64,000 nucleotides of DNA. It comes from Gilvibacter sediminis. GTDB lineage: Bacteria; Bacteroidota; Bacteroidia; Flavobacteriales; Flavobacteriaceae. Shown here one piece after another: positions 25,671 through 35,051 of the stretch. The notes beneath the pieces are model-generated. The model had not been told where the DNA came from. It searched no databases and saw only the letters and a list, made by a program, of their open reading frames with translations. How positions within the stretch are numbered: position 1 is the first letter of the stretch; each line of letters starts with the position of its first letter. The position numbers and the translations under genes were made by a program. The stretch lies in assembly GCF_028561565.1 (NCBI RefSeq), contig NZ_JAQQTE010000001.1:1143570-1207569 (forward strand), written 5' to 3'.

Positions 25671-26535
25671 TGTCTTTTGAATTTTGGGCCATTATTTTCT
25701 TTATCGCCCGAATTTGGTCTGCAAAGAAACCACTTTTTTCGGGATTTTTCAAACTTAAAATTTTGTAAGCTTGAATGGCTTTTTTATAGTTTTTCTGTTG
25801 AAGGTAAACCTTGGCTAAAGTCTCTGTCATCAAGGCGTCAGAAGACTTTGTAAAAGGTTTGGCCAGATTCTTTGAAGAGCGCGCTTCTTCTTGCGGATCG
25901 ATCTTTGGGCTGTTGCTCAAAAAGGCATCGATGAGCTTAAAGCGTTCTTCTTTAGGATCAGGCGATGAGGTTTCACTCATTTCATCTTCGCGCTCCACAG
26001 GTTGAACCTGGGATAGTTGCAACCAAATGGCAAAGGAATGTTTGTCTTCCTTTTTGAATTCCAAAAGCTCGTCTTCCACCTTTTTCAAAGGTTCTGGCGA
26101 ACCGACCTTCAAAAAAAGATCGGGGTCTAAAACCGCTTTGGCCTTTTGGAGTTCGGTTTTGAGTTTTTGTTCGAGCTCAAGTGGCGAAGCGCTGACCTCC
26201 TCGGCATCTACCAATTCAATCTCGTTCAAATTGGTATGTTGGTGTTTGATCTTGTGGGCTACCTCGTCTTGGGCGAATACTTCAGAGGTGATGTAGTCGA
26301 ATAAAATGGAACGATCCGTAGTATGCGCAGCCGTACGTTTTAAGGCCTCGTTGTATTTGTAGCTTCCACTATTCTTCAAGGCTTTGAGTTGAAGGGCTCG
26401 CGCTGCTTGAAAATAGGGGAAGTCTTGCAATAACTCATCGAGCTGCTGCTGATGGGCTGCTGTGACTTCTGCCGGTCGCTGGGTGAGGTATGTAAATTCT
26501 TGTGTGTTCAAATTACCAACGTGCCAAAGTAGCAT
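25657..26535 (-). CDS. TPR-like protein of the lptE-secG locus
   Basis: Up to 292 aa, no signal peptide. N-terminal helices (QQLDELLQDFPYFQAARALQLKALKN) and a C-terminal TPR (ETLAKVYLQQKNYKKAIQAYKILSLKNPEK) flank a charged, low-complexity middle. The ATG at 26535 lies inside lptE; a TTG at 26511, directly after the lptE stop (TAATTTG), would start the protein as LNTQEFTYL, closer to how related proteins begin, and may be the true start. Cytoplasmic; function unknown, but the position between lptE and secG is typical for Flavobacteriia. Confidence 0.8.
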   Translation of the reverse strand: MLLWHVGNLNTQEFTYLTQRPAEVTAAHQQQLDELLQDFPYFQAARALQLKALKNSGSYKYNEALKRTAAHTTDRSILFDYITSEVFAQDEVAHKIKHQHTNLNEIELVDAEEVSASPLELEQKLKTELQKAKAVLDPDLFLKVGSPEPLKKVEDELLEFKKEDKHSFAIWLQLSQVQPVEREDEMSETSSPDPKEERFKLIDAFLSNSPKIDPQEEARSSKNLAKPFTKSSDALMTETLAKVYLQQKNYKKAIQAYKILSLKNPEKSGFFADQIRAIKKIMAQNSKDNDSV

Positions 26536-27016
26536 TAAAAATATCTTGAGTCAATCGCAAGTAGATCTCATCGATCACATCATCACGTCTAGACCCCGTA
26601 AGGTTGGCGTCCCCGTCAAAATCAAAATAAAAGCTGAAGCGCTGCTGCAGGTCCTTAGTGTCGTCTGTTTTGTTGTAAAATCGCACTTGTACAGAAATCG
26701 TCAATCGGTTTTGTGCCGCGGTGTTCTGCGCAGTCGCAGTAATTGGTGCGATATAGTATTGCACGATCTCTCCTTCATAGGTCAGATCGGCATTGGAGGT
26801 AACCAATTCCAAACTGGTTTGGTTCACAATAAGGTCTTGCAGGTCGTTGGTGAACTTCAAATCGATCCCAGGTTCAATGATGGCCGCCTGATTCTGGAAG
26901 AAATTCACTTGAAAGGTCTTAGCATTACCCACATCGGCCCCCGTAAAGGAGTAATATTTACAGCTGTTAAAACTCAAACTCACTGCTAAAAGCAATACCC
27001 ATTGAACTATCCGCAT
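26513..27016 (-). CDS. lptE: LptE-like LPS assembly lipoprotein
   Basis: 167 aa. Lipoprotein signal peptide with the lipobox cysteine in FNSC, then CKYYSFTGADVG and the two-layer LptE fold (TYEGEIVQYYIAPI, NRLTISVQVRFYN). LptE plugs the LptD barrel and helps deliver LPS to the outer leaflet. It starts one base after the sigma-54 activator stop codon. LptD is not in the window. Confidence 0.9.
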   Translation of the reverse strand: MRIVQWVLLLAVSLSFNSCKYYSFTGADVGNAKTFQVNFFQNQAAIIEPGIDLKFTNDLQDLIVNQTSLELVTSNADLTYEGEIVQYYIAPITATAQNTAAQNRLTISVQVRFYNKTDDTKDLQQRFSFYFDFDGDANLTGSRRDDVIDEIYLRLTQDIFNATLARW

Positions 27017-27017
27017 C

Positions 27018-28298
27018 TTATAAATTGTATTGTTTGATTTTACGGTAGAGGGTACGCTCGGAGATGCCTAATTCTTCTGCGGCAGCTTTGCGTTTACCGT
27101 TGTATTTTTCTAATGATTTTTTGATCAGTTCCAGTTCTTTTTCTTGAAGCGAGAGGGTCTCTTCTTCCTGAATGTCCTCTGCGAAGTGGTATTTGTCCTC
27201 CGTGTTGGTCACCGCTGGAGTATCGTTATATCCAATGACTTCTACGTCACTAGGAACAATGAGTTCGCGTCTTGCCGGAACTGACTCTGCGTAGGTTTCT
27301 TCAGCCTCGTCATCCGCATAGATCTTGTTGATCAGTCCAGAATGTTCGCGTTGCACGGTCTCTGAGTCGTCATTGCGAAGTAACTCTAAAGTCAACTTCT
27401 TGAGATCGTTCACATCGCGCTGCATATCAAAAAGTACCTTGTACAAGATCTCGCGTTCTGAAGCAAAATCACTTTCTGACTTTTTATTGTTGATCACTGC
27501 AGGCAAATTGCTGCCTACGTCAGGTAAATAACCTCTCAACGTTTCGTAGCTGATCTCGCGATCTTGTTCCAATACAGAGATCTGTTCTGCGATATTTCTA
27601 AGCTGACGAATGTTTCCTCCCCAACGGTATTTGAGCAACAACTGCGTGGCCTGTTCATCCAAACGAATGGTGGGCATTTTGTATTTCTGAGCAAAATCCG
27701 TAGCAAACTTTCTAAAGAGCAAATGAATGTCCTCTGAGCGTTCGCGCAAGGGCGGTAAGCCGATCTCCACCGTGCTTAATCGGTAGTAAAGATCTTCTCT
27801 AAATTTTCCTTTGGCAATGGCATCGGACATGTCCACATTCGTCGCAGCAACGATACGTACGTCAGTTTTTTGGGTCTTGGAGGAACCTACTTTTAAGAAT
27901 TCTCCGTTTTCCAAAACACGCAACAGACGCACTTGGGTGGGTAGGGGTAATTCCCCAACTTCATCCAAGAAGATGGTTCCCCCATCGGCTACTTCAAAGT
28001 AACCGCTACGCGTAGCAGTGGCTCCGGTAAAGGCTCCTTTTTCGTGTCCAAAAAGTTCTGAATCTATAGTTCCTTCTGGAATCGCTCCACAGTTTACAGC
28101 AATGTATTTTCCGTGTTTTCTGTGCGAGAGCGAATGTATGATCTTTGGAATACTTTCTTTACCAACACCACTTTCTCCCGTCACCAATACCGAAATGTCG
28201 GTAGGGGCCACCTGAATGGCCTTTTCAATGGCGCGGTTGAGCTTGGCATCGTTACCGATGATCCCAAATCGCTGTTTTGTGGCTTGTATTGATTCCAT
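27018..28298 (-). CDS. Sigma-54-dependent transcriptional activator without receiver domain
   Basis: 426 aa from the ATG at 28298 (an ATG four codons upstream is less likely). The protein begins directly with the AAA+ domain: Walker A GESGVGKE at 41-48, the sigma-54 contact loop GAFTGA at 88-93, Walker B region TIFLDEVGEL, and R-fingers. A Fis-type helix-turn-helix (GKRKAAAEELGISERTLYRK) ends the protein. No N-terminal sensory domain, so activity is set by expression level or a partner. It sits in the miaB-lptE operon. Its targets are unknown; a -24/-12-like promoter occurs at 57871. Confidence 0.95.
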   Translation of the reverse strand: MESIQATKQRFGIIGNDAKLNRAIEKAIQVAPTDISVLVTGESGVGKESIPKIIHSLSHRKHGKYIAVNCGAIPEGTIDSELFGHEKGAFTGATATRSGYFEVADGGTIFLDEVGELPLPTQVRLLRVLENGEFLKVGSSKTQKTDVRIVAATNVDMSDAIAKGKFREDLYYRLSTVEIGLPPLRERSEDIHLLFRKFATDFAQKYKMPTIRLDEQATQLLLKYRWGGNIRQLRNIAEQISVLEQDREISYETLRGYLPDVGSNLPAVINNKKSESDFASEREILYKVLFDMQRDVNDLKKLTLELLRNDDSETVQREHSGLINKIYADDEAEETYAESVPARRELIVPSDVEVIGYNDTPAVTNTEDKYHFAEDIQEEETLSLQEKELELIKKSLEKYNGKRKAAAEELGISERTLYRKIKQYNL

Positions 28299-28340
28299 AA
28301 TAATTCCCATGCAAATGGGAAACTTTTAATTGTTAGTTCT

Positions 28341-29786
28341 CTATTGATTCTCGCTATATCCAACTGCCTCGCCTAAAAGCGTGGTACTGGTACAGTCGTT
28401 GATCTTTACCATTACAAAATCCCCAACCTTATAGTCTTCTTTTGGGAATACTGCAACGGTATTTTGTGAGGTTCGACCGCTCCAATGGGCGTCACTTCTG
28501 CGAGATTCCTTTTCAATTAGGATCTCCACAGTCTTGCCCACAAAGTTTTTGGTGCGGTAGGCAGAATGCTTTTGCTGCATGTCAATGATCTCCGTTAGGC
28601 GACGTTTTTTAACGGCTTCCGGGATATCGTCCTCCATTTTGCGCGCAGCCATAGTGCCTGGGCGTTCTGAGTAGATGAACATAAAGCCAAAGTCGTATTT
28701 GACGTATTCCATTAGGCTCAGAGTATCTTGATGGTCTTCTTCAGTCTCTGTAGGGAAACCGGCTATCATGTCTTGAGAGATTCCGCAGTCGGGAATGATC
28801 TCACGCACCTTATCAATAAGCGCCATATACTCTTCTCGAGTATGCTGACGGTTCATTTCCTTTAATATTCTAGTGCTTCCGCTTTGTACCGGCAGGTGAA
28901 TATAATTACAGATGTTTCTGTGCTCAGCCATGGCGTGTAGCACATCTTCTGTCATGTCCTGCGGATTCGATGTAGAGAAACGTATGCGCAATTTAGGCTG
29001 AGCCGTGGCTACCATTCTAAGGAGTTTGGCGAAGTCCGTGGCCGTAGCCTGTTGCATAGGACTGGCCTTTTTGAAATCCTTTTTCAATCCGCCACCATAC
29101 CAGAGGTAACTGTCCACGTTCTGTCCTAGAAGGGTGATCTCTTTATAGCCTTTGGCTGCTAGATCATTCACCTCGTCTAAAATACTTTTAGGGTCTCTAC
29201 TGCGTTCGCGTCCGCGCGTGAATGGGACTACACAGAAGGTACACATATTGTCGCAGCCTCTTGTAATGCTTACAAAGGCAGTCACTCCATTTCCTCCTAA
29301 ACGAACCGGAGTAATGTCTCCGTAAGTCTCTTCTTTAGAAAGGATAACGTTAACGGCTTCGCGGCCGTCATCAACCTCTGCAATAAGGTTAGGAAGGTCT
29401 TTATAGGCATCCGGTCCCACCACGAGGTCCACAATTTTCTCTTCTTCCAAGAACTTGCTCTTAAGGCGTTCGGCCATACAGCCCAAAACGCCAACCTTCA
29501 TGCCTGGGTTTATCTTTTTAACCGCGTTGTATTTTTCCAAACGCTTGCGAACCGTTTGTTCTGCTTTGTCTCTAATACTACAGGTATTCACCAAAACCAG
29601 ATCGGCATCTTCTAGGTTCTGCGTGGTGTTGAAGCCTTCTTTGGCAAGTATAGAGGCCACGATCTCACTATCGCTAAAATTCATTTGACAGCCGTAGCTC
29701 TCAATGAACAGTTTGCGCGAGTTTGCGGTGGTTCCTTCGGTCATTAGGGTTGTTCCCTGCTTGTTTTCGTCTATGATCTTCTCCAT
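28341..29786 (-). CDS. miaB: tRNA-2-methylthio-N6-dimethylallyladenosine synthase MiaB
   Basis: 481 aa. UPF0004 domain with three cysteines that bind the auxiliary [4Fe-4S] cluster ([23 protein letters not shown]), then the radical-SAM domain with CDNMCTFC, and a C-terminal TRAM domain. It adds the methylthio group to i6A37 of tRNAs that read codons starting with U. The start at 29786 gives a 15-residue N-terminal extension ([11 protein letters not shown]), which is short and plausible. First gene of the operon with a good promoter upstream. Confidence 0.97.
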   Translation of the reverse strand: MEKIIDENKQGTTLMTEGTTANSRKLFIESYGCQMNFSDSEIVASILAKEGFNTTQNLEDADLVLVNTCSIRDKAEQTVRKRLEKYNAVKKINPGMKVGVLGCMAERLKSKFLEEEKIVDLVVGPDAYKDLPNLIAEVDDGREAVNVILSKEETYGDITPVRLGGNGVTAFVSITRGCDNMCTFCVVPFTRGRERSRDPKSILDEVNDLAAKGYKEITLLGQNVDSYLWYGGGLKKDFKKASPMQQATATDFAKLLRMVATAQPKLRIRFSTSNPQDMTEDVLHAMAEHRNICNYIHLPVQSGSTRILKEMNRQHTREEYMALIDKVREIIPDCGISQDMIAGFPTETEEDHQDTLSLMEYVKYDFGFMFIYSERPGTMAARKMEDDIPEAVKKRRLTEIIDMQQKHSAYRTKNFVGKTVEILIEKESRRSDAHWSGRTSQNTVAVFPKEDYKVGDFVMVKINDCTSTTLLGEAVGYSENQ

Positions 29787-29822
29787 GATTGGGTACGGCC
29801 CTTTTGGGTATCAATTAGTGTG

Positions 29823-29854
29823 CAAAGATAGGATTTAATCCAAATTATGACAAA
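29823..29854 (-). promoter_or_regulatory. Complete Bacteroidota-type promoter of the miaB operon
   Basis: On the minus strand TTTG (29851-29854), 20 bases, then TATCTTTG (29823-29830). Both elements and the spacing match the primary sigma consensus of Bacteroidota. The ATG lies about 37 bases downstream. Confidence 0.75.
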
Positions 29855-29958
29855 GTGTCAGGGCGCTAAATCCTTCACAAATAATCATAAATTGAACGCA
29901 ACGTTTTAGATGACGTTGCGTCTAGAAATAAAATAGACTGCTAATCAAACACCACCTA

Positions 29959-31176
29959 ATGAAAAAGTTACTTTTAGTTTTTGTTCTCGCGGCGCTGTGG
30001 AGCTGCTCTGATGACACCTACACAGAAGAGGTGCTTATTGCCACTCCTGTGACTACCACAATCGCCGATTTTAGAGCCAGTGTAGGCCCTGGACCGGTGC
30101 AACAGATCTCAGAATCTGGTAAGATCTACGCATACCAAGAGTATGTTCTGGTCAACGATAAATACAAGGGGATCCATATTATTGACAATAGTGATCCCGC
30201 CAATCCATCTAAGATCGGGTTTTTAAACATCCCGGGAAATGTGGATATGGCTATAAAAAATGATATTCTTTATGCGGATAGCTGGTTGGATCTCTATGTA
30301 TTTGACTTTAGCAATCCTGCAAGTCCTACTTTAATCAATAGGCTAGAAGAAGTCCTGCCCAAGCGCACTCCAGACTTTGAAGGCAATATTTGGGAAGTAA
30401 ATTACAGTGAATACGATCCCGACTCAGAAGTTATTGTAGCCTGGGAGTACAGAACAGAGCTGCGTCAATTTGATCGTGGAGACGAAGCTACGATAGACGT
30501 GCTTTCCTCAGATTCTGGTGGACAAACTGGTACTGGAGGTTCTTTAGCGCGATTCAATATCACGGGTGATTACCTATATGTCGTAGACTCTTTTAGAATC
30601 TTCTCTTTTGATATCAGCAATTTAGACAATCCTCAGCGCAGAGGCGAGACCTTAGTAGATGCTGCTGTGGAAACCATCTTTAGCGATGGTGATTACTTAT
30701 ATATAGGTAGCCCTATTGGAATGTTTATTTATGGCCTGACTGATCCGGGAGATCCGTTTTATCTTTCTCAAGTGACACACATCACCGGTTGTGACCCTGT
30801 AGTGGTTCAAGGCGACATTGCCTACGTGACCGTACGCGGTGGTAATTGGTGTGGACAACCCGATAGTCTATTAGATGTGGTAGATGTGAGTGATCGCTCT
30901 AATCCATTCATCATAAAATCAGAAACCATGAATGAGCCTTATGGGCTAGGAGTGAAAGGAGATCGACTTTATGTGAGTGATGGGAGCTTTGGTTTGGCGG
31001 TTTATGATATCAGTGATCCGCTAGAGGCTTTTCGTATCATTACCTATAACGACTTAGAAATTTTTGATGTTATTCCGATGGAGCAATGGATCATTATGAT
31101 CGGGAATAATACCTTATATAATTATGAGTATACCGATGAAGGAATCGGTCTAATTGCAAGTTTTAGTTTAAATTAA
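29959..31176 (+). CDS. LVIVD-repeat surface lipoprotein
   Basis: 405 aa. Lipoprotein signal peptide with the lipobox cysteine in LWSC. The body consists of LVIVD-type beta-propeller repeats with the recurring pattern hydrophobic-DxSNPxxP (IIDNSDPANPSKIG, VFDFSNPASPTLIN, SFDISNLDNPQRRG, VVDVSDRSNPFIIK, VYDISDPLEAFRII), six or more in all. Probably on the cell surface. Ligand unknown. A strong terminator follows. Confidence 0.85.
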   Translation: MKKLLLVFVLAALWSCSDDTYTEEVLIATPVTTTIADFRASVGPGPVQQISESGKIYAYQEYVLVNDKYKGIHIIDNSDPANPSKIGFLNIPGNVDMAIKNDILYADSWLDLYVFDFSNPASPTLINRLEEVLPKRTPDFEGNIWEVNYSEYDPDSEVIVAWEYRTELRQFDRGDEATIDVLSSDSGGQTGTGGSLARFNITGDYLYVVDSFRIFSFDISNLDNPQRRGETLVDAAVETIFSDGDYLYIGSPIGMFIYGLTDPGDPFYLSQVTHITGCDPVVVQGDIAYVTVRGGNWCGQPDSLLDVVDVSDRSNPFIIKSETMNEPYGLGVKGDRLYVSDGSFGLAVYDISDPLEAFRIITYNDLEIFDVIPMEQWIIMIGNNTLYNYEYTDEGIGLIASFSLN

Positions 31177-31196
31177 TTTCGCTTTAAATTCCTTCT

Positions 31197-31226
31197 AAAA
31201 GCCCTGTTTTACGCGGGGCTTTTTTA
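31197..31226 (+). terminator. Terminator after the LVIVD gene
   Basis: AAAAGCCC, an 11-base loop, GGGCTTTT and more Ts. It separates this gene from topA. Confidence 0.8.
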
Positions 31227-31257
31227 ATGCGGAAATACCAGTAAAAAAAATTTGCGC

Positions 31258-31265
31258 TACTTTTG
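31258..31265 (+). promoter_or_regulatory. Bacteroidota -7 box (TACTTTTG) for topA
   Basis: TAnnTTTG 21 bases before the topA ATG; short leader predicted. No good -33 element. Confidence 0.5.
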
Positions 31266-31285
31266 TAGCCCAAATAAAAAGATAT

Positions 31286-33772
31286 ATGGCGAAGAATTTG
31301 GTTATTGTGGAGTCTCCTGCAAAGGCCAAAACGATTGAGAAGTTTCTTGGAAAAGAGTACAAGGTTGCTTCGAGTTTTGGACACATTGTGGACCTTCCGT
31401 CCAAGGAGTTAGGAGTAGATGTTGAGGGCGATTTTAAGCCGAAATATGTCGTTCCTTCAGATAAGAAGAAATTGGTCAAAGAGCTCAAAGACATGGCTGC
31501 CAAGGCAGAGATCGTATGGCTGGCCAGTGATGAGGATCGAGAAGGAGAGGCCATTGCTTGGCACTTGTTTGAGTCTTTAGGGCTTACAGAAGACAAGACC
31601 AAGCGCATCGTATTTCACGAGATCACCAAATCTGCCATTCTAAAGGCCATTGCCAATCCGCGTTCCATTGATTACAACTTAGTAAACGCACAACAGGCGC
31701 GTCGCGTCTTGGACCGTTTGGTGGGTTATGAGATCTCACCCGTACTTTGGAGAAAAGTAAAAGGCGGACTTTCTGCGGGACGTGTACAATCTGTTTCTGT
31801 TAGACTTATCGTTGAGCGCGAACGCGAGATCATGGATTTCAACCCTGTGGCTTCTTATCGTGTGGATGCGATGTTTGAAACCGCAGAGGGTAAAAGTGTA
31901 AAAGCCAAGTTGCCACAGAACTTTGACAGTTCAGAAGCAGCGAACGCCTTTTTGCAAAAGAACCTCAATGCAGATTTCTCCATTGCCAGCTTGACTAAAA
32001 AGCCAGCGAAGAAATCTCCAGCGGCTCCTTTTACCACTTCAACCTTGCAACAGGAAGCCTCGCGTAAGTTGTATTTCTCGGTGAGTAAAACGATGACCTT
32101 GGCCCAACGCTTGTATGAAGCGGGACTCATTACTTATATGAGAACGGACAGTGTAAACCTTTCTGAGGAAGCCAAGTCCGCAGCGCAACAAGAGATCAGC
32201 AAATCATACGGGGAGGAGTATTCCAAACCGCGTAATTATAAAGGTAAAGCCAAAGGTGCTCAAGAGGCGCACGAGGCCATTCGTCCAACAGATATGTCGC
32301 GTCACGCGGTAGATATCGATAGAGATCAGGCGCGTTTGTACGAACTGATCTGGAAACGTACCATTGCTTCCCAGATGAGTGATGCGCAATTGGAGCGCAC
32401 CCAAGTGAAGATCGCTGCCAATACGCATAGCGAACTTTTCAGTGCAAACGGGGAGATGATCAAGTTCGATGGATTCCTAAAAGTCTACTTAGAAGGTATT
32501 GATGACGATGAGGAAGAACAAGACGGAATGCTTCCTGCATTAGCGGAAGGCGATACCCTAGGAAACAAATACATTACCGCCACTGAACGCTTTACACGTC
32601 CGCCGTATCGTTATACAGAAGCATCTTTGGTAAAGAAGTTAGAAGAACTCGGCATTGGTCGTCCTTCTACTTATGCGCCAACCATCTCGACCATTCAAAA
32701 CAGAAACTATGTGGAGAAAGGTACCGTAGATGGGAGCGAACGCAAATACGAACAGATCACACTAAAAGACGGAAAGATTGTTTCTAAGGAACTCTCGGAA
32801 ATGGTCGGTTCTGATAAAGGTAAGCTCGTGCCTACGGATATCGGAATCATTGTGAACGACTTTTTGGTGGATCACTTTGACAATATTGTAGACTACAACT
32901 TTACCGCAAAGGTAGAGGAGGACTTTGATCAGATCGCCGATGGCGACGAGAAGTGGACGGAAATGATGCGAGATTTCTACAAAGGTTTCCATCCGCAGGT
33001 AAAAGATGTGGCAGAGAATGCCGAACGCGAAAGCGGGGAGCGTATCCTCGGAACGCACCCGGATACCGGGAAGACCATTTTGGTGCGCTTGGGTAAATTC
33101 GGCCCAATGGCTCAGATTGGAGCTCCAGATGATGAAGAGAAGCAGTTTGCAAGCTTAAGGCCAGATCAGCAGCTAACCACCATTACCTTAGAGGAGACTT
33201 TGGATCTCTTTAAGTTGCCAAAGGATCTCGGCCTGTATGAAGGTGAAGACGTTCAAGTCAACAACGGTCGTTATGGCCCTTATGTGCGTTTTGGAAAACA
33301 GTTCATCTCCTTACCAAAAGGACAAGATCCTTTAGACGTATCCTTGGATGATGCCATCGAACTCATTGAGGCTAAGAAAAAAGCAGACGCTCCTATATAT
33401 ATGTATCAAGACATGCCTGTGCAAAAAGGCAAGGGTCGATTTGGACCGTTCATCAAATGGAGTGGCATGTTTATCAACGTGAACAAGAAGTACGACTTTG
33501 ACAACTTGAGCGGGGAAGACATTGAGACCCTCATTGAAGACAAGTTGCAAAAAGAGCGTGACAAACTCATTCACGATTGGGAAGATGCAGGCATTCGTTT
33601 AGAGAAAGCCCGTTGGGGACGTTTCAATTTGATCAAAGGTAAAACCAAGATCGAATTGCCAAAAACCACTAAGGCTCAAGAAATGACCTTGGAAGAGGCA
33701 GAAGCTATTCTAGAGAAACAAGCTCCTAAAAAGAAGAAGACCACCAAACGCAAAGCAGCCGCCAAGAAGTAA
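31286..33772 (+). CDS. topA: DNA topoisomerase I
   Basis: 828 aa type IA topoisomerase. TOPRIM domain at the N terminus (LVIVESPAKAKTIEKFLG, DEDREGEAIAWH), catalytic Tyr284 in GLITYMRTDS, then four C-terminal Toprim_C_rpt repeats (KFGPMAQIG, RYGPYVRFG, RFGPFIKWS, RWGRFNLIKG) in place of Cys4 zinc fingers, and a Lys-rich tail (KKKKTTKRKAAAKK). It relaxes negative supercoils. The arginase-fold gene starts one base after its stop, so both are cotranscribed. Confidence 0.98.
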   Translation: MAKNLVIVESPAKAKTIEKFLGKEYKVASSFGHIVDLPSKELGVDVEGDFKPKYVVPSDKKKLVKELKDMAAKAEIVWLASDEDREGEAIAWHLFESLGLTEDKTKRIVFHEITKSAILKAIANPRSIDYNLVNAQQARRVLDRLVGYEISPVLWRKVKGGLSAGRVQSVSVRLIVEREREIMDFNPVASYRVDAMFETAEGKSVKAKLPQNFDSSEAANAFLQKNLNADFSIASLTKKPAKKSPAAPFTTSTLQQEASRKLYFSVSKTMTLAQRLYEAGLITYMRTDSVNLSEEAKSAAQQEISKSYGEEYSKPRNYKGKAKGAQEAHEAIRPTDMSRHAVDIDRDQARLYELIWKRTIASQMSDAQLERTQVKIAANTHSELFSANGEMIKFDGFLKVYLEGIDDDEEEQDGMLPALAEGDTLGNKYITATERFTRPPYRYTEASLVKKLEELGIGRPSTYAPTISTIQNRNYVEKGTVDGSERKYEQITLKDGKIVSKELSEMVGSDKGKLVPTDIGIIVNDFLVDHFDNIVDYNFTAKVEEDFDQIADGDEKWTEMMRDFYKGFHPQVKDVAENAERESGERILGTHPDTGKTILVRLGKFGPMAQIGAPDDEEKQFASLRPDQQLTTITLEETLDLFKLPKDLGLYEGEDVQVNNGRYGPYVRFGKQFISLPKGQDPLDVSLDDAIELIEAKKKADAPIYMYQDMPVQKGKGRFGPFIKWSGMFINVNKKYDFDNLSGEDIETLIEDKLQKERDKLIHDWEDAGIRLEKARWGRFNLIKGKTKIELPKTTKAQEMTLEEAEAILEKQAPKKKKTTKRKAAAKK

Positions 33773-33773
33773 G

Positions 33774-34937
33774 ATGACAGATTTTTTAAGTCCGGTCAGT
33801 AAAGCCGTATTAGCCCACAGAGAATTGTTGCCCGAGAATTCTTTGGGCGCCAAAATGCGTATTCACAGTCCCGGAACTGCTTTTCCTGATCTCAGCGGAT
33901 GTGAGCTGGCAATCATCGGGGTGCAGGAGAATCGTCGTTCTACAGACTTTGTCGGGCGGGCAGTATCTTTTGATAATATTCGCAAAGCCCTATACGGTCT
34001 CTATCCGGGCAGCTGGCACGTACAGCTGGCGGACCTGGGAGACATCATGCCGGGGGAGAGCGTTGAGGATACCTACTTTGCTCTGCGTCAAGTGGTGCTT
34101 GAACTGCATCAGCAAAACATTATACCTATACTATTAGGAGGAAGCCAGGATCTGGTTTACGCCAACTACCGCGCCTATGACGACCGCGGAGCCATGGTCA
34201 ATATGGTCAATGTGGACTCCCGATTTGATCTGGGCGATGCAGACCTGCCCATCACCAATAAGTCATATATAGGTAAGATGGTGGTAGACAAGCCGTATAA
34301 CTTATTCAATTACGCCAATATTGGGTATCAGACTTATTTTAATTCTGCGGATGAGATCGATCTTATTGAGCGGCTTTATTTTGAAGCCTATCGATTGGGA
34401 TCTGTGGCTGCGGATATATCCTCGGTAGAACCTATTATGCGTGATGCCGATATTGTAGCGGTAGATATCTCCGCAATTAAAAGTACAGAACTCACTCATG
34501 ACTACGGCTATATGCCAAATGGTTTTGACGGACGTGAAATTTGCGCCATTGCCCGTTATGCCGGAATCAGTAATCGGGTGAGCTCTTTCGGGATCTATGA
34601 ATTGGAAGGCAATAGAGAGGCCGAACGCGCTGCCATGCTCATCGCTCAGATGGTCTGGTATTTTGCAGAAGGGGTGAATTACCGTATCGATGACGGTAAT
34701 TTTACCAATGAAAGCGAATATCTCACCTATACCGTTCCTGTTGAAGATCAGACCTTGCGCTTTAAAAAGAGCAAAAAAACGGGTAGATGGTGGATAGAAT
34801 TGCCATTTATTTCAAATGTTAATAATAAATTAAAAAGACATACGTTATTACCATGCACGTACCGCGATTATGAGGACGCCTGTAATCAGAAAATCCCCGA
34901 ACGTTGGTACAAGGCAAGACGCAAAAACGAAGTATAA
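33774..34937 (+). CDS. Arginase/formimidoylglutamase-fold protein with degenerate metal site
   Basis: 387 aa ureohydrolase fold. The three ligand motifs are altered: GGxH reads GGSQ (122-125), DAHxD reads DSRFD (148-152), and SxDxD reads AVDIS (229-233). Thus Q125, R150 and S233 replace two His and one Asp that bind manganese in active arginases. It is probably not an arginase despite the usual annotation. It follows topA by one base and precedes gldK, an arrangement I recall from other Flavobacteriia. A structural or regulatory role near the type IX system is only inference. Confidence 0.85.
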   Translation: MTDFLSPVSKAVLAHRELLPENSLGAKMRIHSPGTAFPDLSGCELAIIGVQENRRSTDFVGRAVSFDNIRKALYGLYPGSWHVQLADLGDIMPGESVEDTYFALRQVVLELHQQNIIPILLGGSQDLVYANYRAYDDRGAMVNMVNVDSRFDLGDADLPITNKSYIGKMVVDKPYNLFNYANIGYQTYFNSADEIDLIERLYFEAYRLGSVAADISSVEPIMRDADIVAVDISAIKSTELTHDYGYMPNGFDGREICAIARYAGISNRVSSFGIYELEGNREAERAAMLIAQMVWYFAEGVNYRIDDGNFTNESEYLTYTVPVEDQTLRFKKSKKTGRWWIELPFISNVNNKLKRHTLLPCTYRDYEDACNQKIPERWYKARRKNEV

Positions 34938-35051
34938 CAGACGATTTAACGACTTTGCGATTTTATGGGTTTTTGACATTTTTGTTGTATTTTTCAAATA
35001 TTATAAATAGGTTTACGCCCTTAAAATCTTGAACTTTTAACCTAAACACCT

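Noticed and set aside
33774-34937. Active arginase or formimidoylglutamase
   Set aside because: Three of six metal ligands are replaced, so the name based on the fold alone was not used.
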